A DNA stretch of 16,441 nucleotides from Dissophora ornata (Eukaryota > Mortierellomycota > Mortierellomycetes > Mortierellales > Mortierellaceae), in NCBI GenBank assembly GCA_025201705.1, contig MU617301.1:1-16441 (forward strand), read 5' to 3'. The notes beneath the pieces were generated by a model that saw only the letters and a list, made by a program, of their open reading frames with translations, was not told the DNA's origin and ran no database searches. Below are positions 1 through 10,858 of this stretch, piece after piece (the stretch's first letter is position 1; each line of letters begins with the position of its first letter). A program made the translations under genes and the position numbers.

Positions 1-152
1 AAAAAAAAAAAAAAGAGAGAGAGAGAGAGAGAGTATAGCACCAAGGTGTGTTGTTTTCAATGTTGCTTTCAATGTTGATAAAAAAAAAGAGAGAACCAAG
101 GTGTGTGTTGCTTTCAATAAAGATAAGAACCATGGTGTGTTGATTTCAATAT
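1..152. repeat. poly-A/GA tract and three imperfect copies of a short repeat
   Basis: An A-run is followed by a (GA)n tract up to about position 33. Three imperfect direct copies of a unit of about 23 bp then begin near 40, 95 and 129. Each reads roughly ACC-A-GGTGTGTTG followed by TTTCAAT, so the spacing is 55 then 34 bp. The block lies immediately downstream of the CDC6 stop codon and may be part of its 3' untranslated region or a degenerate minisatellite. No coding potential is evident. Confidence 0.6.
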
Positions 153-175
153 AGATTTACATATCCACATATCCT

Positions 176-2646
176 TCACTCCGTCAACGTCGTAATACCG
201 GCCTTTGAGAGAATCACATCAATAATCTCCTGGCCTACGATCGCCTCCACCACTTCACTCTCACGTGGCACCAATCCAATCTTGCGAAGTCGTTCCTCCT
301 TGGCCTTACTCAATGTGATCAGTCCATACACCTCCAACATGTTGATCAAGTCCTGGTACTCTCCTCGATTCACAGCACCAATCTTGTTGCTTCCTCGACA
401 AGTCGACGTGTAATGATCAAACACCTTGCCAACCTCGCAGTCCACCGTCTTTCCACTCTGGATCTTCATCACAAGCACAGCCAACACAATCTTTTGGTGC
501 ACATTCAACCCCTTCATCTTTCGCACCATCGGCGATCCAAAAGCAGACTCCAGTGCCTTATTCACATGCTTCATCGTTACTTTAGGTGCGCTCTGCAATG
601 TAATTGCCGTCGACGATGCTGCCAATGACGACGATAGAGTTCCAGATCCTGCAACAGACCCACCTGACTGCCAACGCAGAAGAGCTAAACGCTCCGCATT
701 TCCTGCCGCCTGATTCTCCAAATTGGCCAGTCGGATCTCAGAGAGTGGAGTGATCCCACGCTGCTGCTGTGGCTGCAGTTGTGGCGAAATCTGGGTCTTT
801 TCCAAACGCTCCTTCTTCTTGGTCTCCATCTCAACCATCTCGATCGTCTGGCGACAAATGTCAAGTGCCTTTCTCAAATCACCAGTCGCTGCCGCCACCT
901 TGCGCGCACACAGTTCAATGGCGGATTTCTGCATCAGAGGCGCAACCCGGACTTCACTTTTCTCGTCCTTGCCATCAGCACTGCTGGCTTTGCTGGTCTT
1001 GTTGTCCTTTGCATCACTCTCGAGCGAAAACAATCGATCCATAATAATATCACGAATCTCTTCCACTTGGTACGGGTTAAAGTTCAACAGCTGCGGCTCG
1101 CAGTTCTTCGCCTTGAGTCGAGGTAAAAATCGGTCCGTCATATCAAGAGCGTTGGCAATGCCGAATAACGTCAGCTTAGAACTCTCTGTCGAGGACCACT
1201 GGAAGAGCTTGTACAAAACGTCCTGGTCCTTTGTCAAGAGTTGATCAATCTCATCAAGGACCACCACACTATAACATGACAAAGCCATCCATTATATGCA
1301 CACACGCACATACAATGTTAGAGTGCTTGGACAACTATATGCAAAGCAAAATCGTTTGAGAAACAAGAAAACTTACAACATGATTTTTTTCTTATTAGAG
1401 TCGAGAACCAGCGACTCCAATGTCTTGACAGCGCCATCCTTGTCCTTGGACTCTGAGACATGGCCCAATTCCTCCAAAAGCTTCTGGTACACGAGACGTG
1501 GATCCTTGATTGTCATGCAGTTGATCGCCACCGTCTTGATGATATGCTTCGCCGCTTTCATCTCGGGCTCCATATCACGCATAATCTCCTTCAGCAGTGC
1601 AGTCTTGCCCGTGCCTGGCTGGCCAGAGATGTAGAGCGAACCAGCCTTGGGGGTCAGGATATGGGCTTCACAAAAGCTTCGGATCGTCTCTCGCTCAGCA
1701 GTACGGCCCACCAACCGATAGGGCTCTGTTGTGCGTCTGAACAGTGACTTTGCATCCTGGTAGAATCCAAGCGTAGTCGAAACCGGCACAGCAGGGGTTG
1801 TGCTGGTAGGGGCTGCACAAGCAATGTTGGAAGCCTTGGAAGATGGGGTGGTTTCCGTAAGCGCCGACAGTGGTTTTTTTTGTGAGCGCTTGGGAGTCGA
1901 GTAGCCTGGGATGCCAGCATTCTCGTTCTCCTTTTCAACAATAGCCGTTTTCGCAGAGTCTGTAAACAGCAGGATGAGAAGAACGCGTTAGCAATACAAA
2001 TAAATAAAAGCAAGCACCTTTTGGGATGGTCATGGTTGCACCAACATTGACTATTGTCCCCACTACACTCCACCCAACATCAAGATGAGCTGACATAACA
2101 TACTGAGTATCACAAAAAAAAAACTTACCCTTAACTGGGCGCATCATCTTATTCATTATCGGCGTTAATCCTGTGCTAAGGCTCTGGCTCCTGTTTTTCG
2201 TAGGAGTTCTCGGTGGGGTGGGAAGAAGTGCCAGCTCTGAGGAGGAGGAGAACGAAAGGGGATCCAATTGCTTCTGAACCAAGAGTGTCTTGGACCTAGA
2301 GCGAGTCGTCTTTGTTTCTGGTGGGACCTTGTTCTCATCCGTCTCATCATTGACCGAGGCTTCAGTGGCAAGGAGGAGGTCCTTGAAATTTGGAGGAGCA
2401 ACCTTGTCCAAACGGTTCTGTAAGAATTGTTTCTGGGATGAGGCTATTAAAGCAGACCGTCTCTTGGATGGGGATGGTGGCCAGGCTTTAATGGAGGGAC
2501 AAATTAATAGGTTAAAAATTCAATCCCATTTTTGATGCATCATTCCAAAAAAAAAAAAAGTGTAGATATTGCATGTTACCTTCAGAATTCTCATCCTCAT
2601 TGTCCGAGAAGACAATGGCACGCTTTCGGATAAAGTTGGCTGACAT
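176..2646 (-). CDS. CDC6: Cdc6-type DNA replication licensing AAA+ ATPase, 4 exons
   Basis: Family role: Cdc6/Cdc18 binds ORC on origin DNA in the nucleus and uses ATP to help load the MCM2-7 helicase in G1. Exons by eye on the minus strand are 2646-2580, 2485-2129, 1959-1377 and 1268-176. They sum to 2100 nt (699 aa plus stop), all with GT...AG introns and matching phases. Walker A GQPGTGKT is at residues 254-261 and Walker B VVVLDEID ends in D341-E342. Sensor 1 is in GIANALD near 376 and the sensor 2 arginine is R468 in GDLRKALD. A winged-helix domain fills about 570-699. The N-terminal 200 residues are low-complexity and carry CDK-type sites SPSK (27), TPPR (112), TPTK (116) and TPKR (163) plus a KEN motif at 151-153. 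Length exceeds the roughly 500-580 aa of yeast and human homologues because of this tail and low-complexity loops near 420-445 and 485-565. The start ATG at 2646 opens MSANFIRKR in a short first exon. The combination of motifs favours Cdc6 over Orc1, since no BAH domain is present. Confidence 0.94.
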
Positions 2647-3437
2647 TTCGTATGGAATGATGCCTGGAAACCAAGACAAGGAAAAAAGGAAAAAAGGAAA
2701 AAAAGCCGGTGGCGGATGTATGTAATTTTTTTTTTTTTTTTCCTACTGCTTCTCCGTGGAGACGAAGATGGTGGGACGCTGCTTGTTCAGGGAAAAAAAA
2801 GTGAGGCAAAGAGCGGGTCTTGGTGCAAACGAAACAAGGAGGTAGCGGGGGCGGAGGAACAAGGGGACTGTTGACGAACGGGTGATGGACGTGGCTCGAT
2901 CCAAACTAGATCAATTGTCGTTCGCAAATCGACTCGAGAGCGGAAAGGGGCTGAGATGAGAGAGTCATCACTTCCAGGGACGCGTTTTTTTTTTTAGGAC
3001 AGAGTGTTGTTTTGATGTTGTCGGTTCTTGGATTAGCCATTGATTGGACTCAGCGCACAGTGTACCGGCCTGTACGTGTGTTGTCACATCCGTCTTTTGG
3101 AGCACAAAGAGCCTTGGTCTCGCCAAGCCCGTTGGCTTCAACGCACCTCCATCGATAACAACCATTCGTTTACAAGGATAGATTCTTTATTTTTTGTTTC
3201 TTTTTCTTTTTCTTTTTCTTTCGCCAACATGCTTGTCGCGACTCTGCCCCAGCCAGCAAAAGTCGCATTATCAACTTCCAAATCGACATGATATCTCTAC
3301 ATGTTCAGTAAATGCGCTATCGAGCATCCCACCCACCCCGCTTTTTAGTTTCTCTCAACCAACGTACGGATGCGGCGAACAAGCAGCTCGATAAAGCTGT
3401 TCCTTGAACTGTTGTCCCATCCGATCCGCTCTTGCGC
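2647..3437. other. intergenic region: NUP192 3' end and CDC6 promoter
   Basis: Both flanking genes are on the minus strand, so this stretch holds the 3' flank of the nucleoporin gene and the upstream region of CDC6. It is rich in homopolymers: T-runs near 2728-2742 and 2985-2995, and a T/C-rich tract of repeated CTTTTT-like units around 3186-3222. A palindromic ACGCGT, the MCB core bound by MBF at G1/S promoters in yeasts, lies at 2980-2985, about 330 bp upstream of the CDC6 ATG. The short open frames here show no recognisable protein. Confidence 0.5.
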
Positions 3438-6400
3438 CTATTTTCGAAATTCATACAAAGATAATTGCACGCCAGGGTTAAAATTATCGTAGCATAACAG
3501 CAAATCCATCCAACTCTTGTCATCCATATTGTCACCATCACTCACCAAGTCAAGTCCCATAACGTTATCTAGGACAGGTTTGATCACATGCCCCGCATCC
3601 CTCCTCAATGCCTGAGCCTCTGTTAACGTCGGCTTAAAGTTCCTTGAAAGCTGGCCCTGGCTTTGGTTCAAGCCTGCACCCGAACCCGCCGATGCTCCAA
3701 TGCCATTCGTATTAATGCCAAAGGATGATGCTCCCGTAGATCCAAAGGCGTTCGTGCCACGACCAAACAAAGATGCTCCTGGTGCTCCGAAACTACCGAA
3801 CCCATTGCTATGGCCAAATCTTGACGCTCCCAACCCTGACTGCGAAGACGCGCCCTCCAAGAGACCAGGGTACTGTCCAAAGTAGTACTCGAGGTGTCTC
3901 CAGAGCACAACCATCGAAGTCTCCAGCAAATCTGTATCGATAAAAAAAACGAATAAATTAATCAGAACATCATTTTTCGAACAATGGCTGTCCATTTTGT
4001 AAAAAAAAAAAAAAAACACGCCGCAACTTACAGAGCAACGACAAGACGTCTTGGGTGGACGACAACAGCATCCTTTGAAGGACCTGGACCGCCAACTGAT
4101 CACGCTGGATCGCAACAAGGTCATCAAGAAAGTCTTCATCCGAGGCATCGAGGATATCCTGCTTCTCTTCTGGAGTTAAGGAATCGATATTATTCAACTT
4201 CAGCAGCTGCGTCTCCCGTCGGAGCAACGCCTCTTGGACTTCAGTTGTGGTGTCGCCCATAAAATTGACCAACGTGGCCAAAGATGGTACCGTGACCGAG
4301 ACCTGCGCGCTTGTCACAGACGAAATGGTCCATGTAAATAATGGCGTGAAGGGCTTGGGCACTGATAACGCAAGGGGAAAAAAAAGGATGGTCAAGCACG
4401 AAGAGATGCATTAGTCCTTGCAAATCTATCAGATCGAACACACACACACACACTACCCTGCGGTTGACATACCTGCACGATCCACATTATCTGTGCTGAT
4501 TTGACAATAGGACAAGAGGTTCTTGCAAATATCGCGAGCAAGACTCCTAGCATCGCGCAGGAACAGGTTGGTGCCGGACCTCGCCGTCAAAGAAGGGGCC
4601 ATTATAGTCGTCATGTACACCTCAGAGTCACTGACTGCCATCAGGGACTTTGACCACTGGTCGGCAGAAAGGTATTTAGGAATCAGGGCTAGCAACGAAC
4701 TATGCAATGGACCGAACACAGCTGCAGCAGACTACATTCGTGAAGATGGACAATAGGAAGAGCTTAGTAAAAGCACAATAATTCAATAATGAAAAATCGT
4801 CGAGTTTCTTCTTCAGGCACTTACTGCTTCCTTGGTGGCAATATGGCCAGCAAGTTGGTTCAGAAAAGCGGTGACGGAACGCAGTTCGCGAAGTGAGCTG
4901 GTGGTAACAGGATATGCGTCATCTCTGAGGATCGCGGCAAAGGTATCATGATGGCTTGACACAAACAACTCAGCCTACACAAGTACAAAAATCAATGGGT
5001 AGGTCAGGCATTTGAGCACTGAACGATCTCCTGTAAGATCGATGGCGACAAGGGCAATGGTACATACCTTGCTCGTGGCAGTGCGGTGGTTTCGTCCTAG
5101 GTTGGCCAAAATAGCAACAGCGACTTGGAACATGGGATAGACAACGTTGTGATACCGACTGCCCTCCGTCTGCTCGAATGGTCCAAAGTCTACAGCATGA
5201 GCAAGAAAATGGAAATACTCGTTAGCATGAATGCACGATTTCGCATTCAATAGGTGTCCGTCAAACAGAGCAAACACGAAATATAAGCGTACCCGTAGTA
5301 TCCAGGTTGGGTCGCATGTCGATCACCGTAGACGAGTTCGTCAGTACATCGAAAAAGCCGTATTCGAGCAGCTGCTCTGCTCCATCCTTGCGCTGAGCGA
5401 TACGCAAGAACAAGGTCATTCTACTCTCGCTCACGATCGGCGTCCTGCTTACGCGTCCCTTGACACTGGCCTGCAAATCCAAATCCTCACGCGCCATAAT
5501 GTCGATAAAGTGCTTCAAATAGTTGCGCTGGACCAGGTGAACTAGGACCTTATTCGTCGGCTCCCTTTCGAACAGCCCGTATAGTGTGTTCAAGATCGTA
5601 AAGGCCGCGATCTTGCAAACTTGGTCCACATCTGACGCATCTCTGCAAATAATCTCTAACAGACGCTCGCCCGCCTCTGACACCAAGACCTGGTTTCCGA
5701 GCTCCAGCGCGCCTCTCACATTATCGTCCGTCTGATTCATGCCGAAACACTGCCCATCAACACCATCGACAAGCGACGCCCTTACGCTTCTGTGACTACT
5801 TTCCTCAAAGCGCGTGTACTGGAAATAGTTGACCAAGGTCGAGTACAGGTTACAGCGATAATGTGATGTGCCTGGACGATGGATACAGGCAATAATGTTC
5901 CTTGCCAAACGATGAAGGCGCTCTGCAGGGAAACGTGCCTCGATCTCGCTGGGATTGGTAGACGTAGCCTGAGAGATAAACTGGCGGAAATGGTCGGTGC
6001 GGAGACGCTGGAGTAGAGCAAGCGCGACCTTGCTCAGGATGTTCGCAATGTCGGCAGGGCAATCTCTCTGCAGCTTGGCAAGAACAGCCTCTAGCAAGTC
6101 GTACAGCATTACCTCGCGCTGCTCTACCCTCAAGAGATCATATCCAGGTCCCAACGTGATCTCAACAAGCTCGCGCCAAGACTCAAACGACGTCCGTCTT
6201 CCCGCTTCCAAGCTCCTGAGATGATTCCGCGCCAAGCACTGGCCCATGATGGCCCTCATCTCGACATATGCGGCTGACTTGTGTACAGGGCCTGAAATCT
6301 TGTTCTCGCTCTCAAGCTGCGATTTGCGAGCCATCAAAAGAGAAAGTAGCTTGCGCACGTTGTAGACCTCAATTCCGTGCTCGTCCTTCTCCAGACAAGA

Positions 6401-9400
6401 GTCCTCGGCGGCATCTGGGAAGTAGTAACGTTCAAAGTTCTTGATCTTCAGCTCATCGTCCCAGAAAAAGTCGAGAGAGTCCAAGAGCTCCAGAATCTTC
6501 ATGCGGGGCTGAATCAGGTTGCCTCTGTTATCCCTCGAGATTGAGTACATAAAGTCATCCAAGTCCGGTGCACGCGTGTTGTCCGTGGTACTGTAGAGGA
6601 GGGAGAGCAAGCTGCCAGCCTCCCGACGCTTCTGCGTCTCACAAGCGACACGCAACTCCAACGCAGATGTCCGCATAACCCAGGACCGGTGATAAAGCTG
6701 AGAGAGCAAGTTGAAGAAATTAGCTCTAAACTCTGACCCATCGACTCGAGTAAGAACGCCATGAGATCCCTCGAGTCCATGTTCAAAGCGAATGGGAAGT
6801 TCCCGCAGATGTCTGTAAAAGAAATCCTCTCTCGTTCGGAGGTAGCGCATGGTCGGGGACGTTGTCTCTGGCTCCGAGCAGAGGCGATAGATGAGTTCCT
6901 GACATTTCTCTGCAAGCTGGGGGTGAGTGACATACAGCGGAACAGAGGTGGGCATAGCGTAGTCTGTATCCAAACTATCCATGCCTCGTCGCAATAGATC
7001 CAACGTGACATGCAAAGTGGTAGTGGAGGTAAGGCTTGAAAGGATGTCGTCGTCTGCGGAACTGTTGATCTTGGATGCCGTTGGATAACCAAGCAAAAAA
7101 TGTGCGACTGTAGGGGGATAGCGGGACTCGTCCAGGTTGTCGAGCAAAAGTCGCATGATTTGAAGGCGGATGGTTGAGGCTGTGATTGCTGGTGACGCCA
7201 GAATGGCACGCCTCTGGCTCGCATTGTTCGAATCCGGCCCATCGAGTGCCATGGAGTTGTCTGCTTGAGGCGCACCAAACTCGAACGTCTGCTCGTCCTC
7301 CTCAGCCGTTAGCTTCTGCACAAATCCATACAGGATCTGTTTTGAGCGAGGCGACGACTCCAAAAGACGCACCAATCGATTGATCACAATGCCTCCTTGG
7401 TTGACTCCGTTGGTGAAGAGAGGCGATGCTGAAAGTCGATCGAGGATCTCGATTGACAGCGAGCAGATTTCATGGCTGACATCGCAGTTGATGTAGCAGG
7501 CAATGTCGACGATGGTGGAGTTGCTGTAGGATAAATGCTGCTCCATGGGCGCCAATGATGACAAAACGTAGCTCCTGCTAGTGGTTGTCAACAAAATCTG
7601 TACAATGTACTCCATGAACACATCCTGAAGCTGCATCGTCTTTGTCACAATCCTGAAGCACCTGGCAATAGAGGACTGGAGGTAAGGCGTCGTTTTATCG
7701 TCATTGTTGAGAACGTCGACCCCTGTGCCCATGATACGGAAAATCTCTCTCAAGGCATCTCCACCGGATAACAAACGCGTCAAAATTTCAAAGGCCGGGT
7801 GAAGAGAGGCACGAAGCGCGTTGTTCTTCTGAGCCTCGACGGTTGTGTGATCTTGGTCCTTCTTGGACGATTCACCGAGAACAAAAGACCCAATGTCAAA
7901 AGACAGGAGGCACCTTTCCACGAAGCTAAGGCAAGCATCAATCACCTTCCACTTTTCGTTGGCAATGCGATAAGGCCGGCTGAGAGCCTTGACAAAAATC
8001 ACATCCAGAACAAACTGAACATAAGGAATGACTCCAGGTTGGCGGTAGTTGGATCCGAGTTTGCTTGGGATTGATGGCGACCCACCAGAAAGCAGCTCCT
8101 CTGGATTCAAAGGCACCTGCACCAAGGTGCTCAAAAGTCGTACGAATGCGATCGTTTCGGGGAACGCCTCGTTGGCCGCCTCAATCTCTTCAACGTCATA
8201 GCCGATTCCAGAGTCCAAGTTGGCGTGTTCCTGACGGGGTGATGTTGTAGTGACAGGGGCCCTGTCTCCAGCAGGTACAGCCTGTTCCGGCAATGGGGCA
8301 ATATAGGATTTTGGCAGGACCCTTGCCTGCTCCAGATATTCCCAGACGAGACTGGCAGTGTCGTATCCGAGAGCTGAAGGTGTGGCGAAGGCGGCGACGG
8401 CGTCCAAGATACAAGCTTTCAAGTCGACGGAGATCGGGCAGATGAAAAAGCGGAACAATGAATGGATCACCTGGTACTGCTTCGAATCATTCATGGCAGT
8501 ACGGGCAATGGCCGAGTACTGAGCCACGACACTTAGGAGGCGCAAGAACGACTTTAGCAAAGCCTCTTCCTCGGGTCGGATCTTTTCGATTGTTCCACCT
8601 GCGGCAATATCTGTGTTCAGCCTGTTTGTATAAAATTCAACAGCATCAAAGAGTCTTCCCCAAGAACACAGAGTTGACGATGGAGACGAGCTTTGTGTGC
8701 CATAGCGCCCCCCGTTGCTCTTCAAAAACTCGTAGGCATGATTAGCGCACTGTGTCCCTGTGGCAAGCGATCCCAGCATATCGAAGAACGAGCGCGCGGT
8801 GTTCTTGCAGTCGACACTCCACTTGAGGAATCGGTAGAGTCGATCATCGTTGTTAGGCCAGAACCGAATTCCAGCCTCAGGGCGATCCTTGTACACAAGA
8901 GCGATGAGCGTGAACAATGCATCGAGGTCGTTCCTGTGTGCTGCGACGACTGCCTGTGTCTGTGATTGCCTGAGTGACGATTGGTGGGCGGTAACATCTT
9001 CCTCCCGATGTTTGATTTTCCTGAGTAGCGGTAGCATAGTGATGATAAAGTCCCGCACGGTCAATTCGAGGAGTGCAAGGATTCCATTCTGCATAGATGC
9101 TTCCAGCTGGACAGTAACAGGCTTTCCGACCGTAGTATCGAATCCATCAGTGTTCTGATCAAAGATACCAAGCGATACGTTTGAAATTTCGAAGGGAACT
9201 TCAGTCTGCTTCCCGTCCGGGTTCACTTGCGACTTGAAACCGAGAATGTAGTTAGCAATGAACTGGAAGGTATCCGTCGCAACAGCCTTTTCTGTAACCG
9301 TCTGTAGCTCATCTTCTGTCAGTCCATTCGCGCTTCCGACATTCACGTGCCCGAGACAGAGACTGAACTGGAATAACACCGTGGCTTGGATGGCAGGGAC

Positions 9401-10416
9401 AGCCCAGTTGGTTTCGCTGATGAATCGTGCATACTCTGGCATAAATGAGTCCTGGGTCATGTACGCAGGGAACTCGTTCTCGGCCTTTCCGCGGATTCGC
9501 ATGTGGTCTGGAGAGACTTCGAGGGCAGCCATGACCACGACAGTGAGATACGTGGTGATTGGGTCGGAAAGGTTAGACTTTTTCAAGGCGGTGATGGTCG
9601 CCTTCAAAACACTGCTGGGGAGCTCATGGTAAAAGGCGATAGAGAAGAGAATTGTGCCGAGGAGGTTGCGTTCCTGTTTGATGTCTTCAAGGCGCTTCTC
9701 GTTGATCGGCATACCGATTTGTGCCACCAAGGTCGAGGTCTCTGTCATCGTGCTCTTGAGAGTTGTCGTCTTCTTTTCCAACTCGTCGATCAGCTTCAGG
9801 GTCTTGCTTGCAAGGTTGCCTTTTTCAGGGGCCAAGAGATCGTTCCTGAAGGTAACTATTGTACCGCTGAACACGGTGGGCGAACTGAATGTGTCGGAGG
9901 TGTCCAAGATAGCATTAATGAGCTGAAGCAGGGCAATTCTCTCCCTATGAAACAGGATGATGGATGTCTCGACTGCAGTCCTGTCGTATCTGGCCTGTTG
10001 TTGGATGCCGTGCTGAAGGAGAGAGGCTGCGATGTACTCATCTACATCCAGCTGGTCCGACAGAAGAATCGCATCCGCGATGAACTGCTCGTTGACAGTG
10101 CGTACGCTTCCGTCGATAACCGGTGTTCCTGTTAGCGAACAAGCAAGAAGATAGAAACCATCAATATGACTGTGTGCGCAGTAACTGCTTGTGATTGAGT
10201 CTCAGATCAAGAGGTAGACGCGTTAACCATACCGAGGTTCAGTTGTGCTCTGTGTGCGGCGCTGGGACGTGGCGTTTCCAGTACCGCGTAGATGGCTACT
10301 GTGTTTGCCTCCAATTCACGCAGGACACTGTACACAAAGTCATTTGTTCTTGACCGCGTTGCAGCCAGTACATCCTGAGCGAGTTTCTCAAATGTTGGCG
10401 TCCATTGCGGCTCCAT
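3438..10416 (-). CDS. NUP192: Nup192/Nup205-family inner-ring scaffold nucleoporin, 7 exons
   Basis: Family role: Nup192/Nup205 is a large alpha-solenoid of the nuclear pore inner ring that binds Nic96/Nup93. Exons by eye are 10416-10233, 10128-5293, 5189-5068, 4974-4825, 4731-4473, 4361-4032 and 3931-3438, totalling 6375 nt (2124 aa). All introns are GT...AG and every phase agrees. The length is close to the animal form (about 2000 aa) and longer than the yeast one (about 1680 aa). Diagnostic stretches are the N-terminal VNEQFIADAILLSDQLDVDE block just after intron 1, and the C-terminal helical segments AELFVSSHHDTFAAILRD (exon 4) and VVLWRHLEYYF (exon 7). The protein is mostly helical and leucine-rich with no transmembrane segment or enzyme motif. 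Five of the six introns crowd into the last quarter of the coding sequence, while exon 2 is one 4.8-kb block. Residues about 1987-2058 form a Gly/Ala/Ser/Phe-rich insert with FG dipeptides, described separately. The ATG at 10416 gives MEPQWTPTFEKL and is the only start in frame with the first exon that I find plausible. Nup188 is the nearest alternative but fits the N-terminus less well. Confidence 0.92.
3717..3818 (-). repeat. FG-dipeptide cluster inside the nucleoporin C-terminal region
   Basis: In exon 7 of the nucleoporin gene the translation contains six FG dipeptides within 34 residues (F1999, F2005, F2008, F2016, F2023, F2031), as RFG, GFG, SFG, LFG, AFG and SFG. The spacers are Gly, Ser, Ala, Asn and Thr. 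The surrounding G/A/S-rich region runs to about residue 2058. Flanking residues return to ordinary folded-protein composition, so this looks like a disordered FG segment inserted between the last helices. FG repeats are typical of transport-channel nucleoporins, not of this scaffold family. Confidence 0.85.
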
Positions 10417-10858
10417 CTTGTGTTGACTCGGGGGGGGGAGATTTTTTTTTTTTTTTCACCAGACGAGAAGGGATTAATTGACGCGTGTCGTTCTTGGTGA
10501 TGGCACCGAGCCAGAGTTTCTCGCGATGAAGGTCAGAGAAGCCCGGGAGAGCGTCGGTTCTGAATCCCTGATTATCGAGGAGGTGGAAGTGGGGGTGTCG
10601 TGGACGGAGGAAGGAAGAAAGGAAGACAGCAATGAATCGAGTTTGGGGGTGAATGCGAACTGTGCTGATCAATGCACTTGCTTTTGTGTTTATTGCTCGC
10701 GCATGTGGTGACTGGGCCTGTGGGGGGGAGAGAGACTTAAGGGGTCTCATGCTCCAATCGTAGTACGCGACGCGCCAGGAGGTAGAAAAATATGCAACCC
10801 CCCTCTCCTTGTCACCACAACCACAGCAACATTCCCATTCAAGCACTCCTTATAAAAC
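10417..10858. promoter_or_regulatory. divergent intergenic promoter region between NUP192 and the RBBP9-like gene
   Basis: The nucleoporin gene starts at 10416 going left and the hydrolase gene at 10859 going right, so this 442-bp stretch must hold both promoters and 5' leaders. Next to the NUP192 ATG there is a run of G followed by a run of T (about 10430-10456). A second G-rich run lies near 10721-10728. The 50 bases before the hydrolase ATG are rich in CA and CCA, as in many fungal leaders. A TATAAAA at 10851-10857 touches the ATG and is too close to act as a normal TATA box. No gene is seen here. Confidence 0.55.

Noticed and set aside
723..1244. 173-codon plus-strand open frame
   Set aside because: It is antisense to the CDC6 exon carrying sensor 1, sensor 2 and flanking conserved motifs.
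2968..3291. short open frames on both strands in the CDC6-NUP192 spacer
   Set aside because: They contain low-complexity phenylalanine/serine runs from T/C tracts, no domain, and no sign of conservation.
6514..7278. 254-codon minus-strand open frame
   Set aside because: It is a same-strand shadow of nucleoporin exon 2 in another frame, with a composition not typical of a folded protein.
9503..10135. 210-codon plus-strand open frame
   Set aside because: It lies entirely antisense to the well-supported nucleoporin exon 2 and intron 1 and has no recognisable domain.
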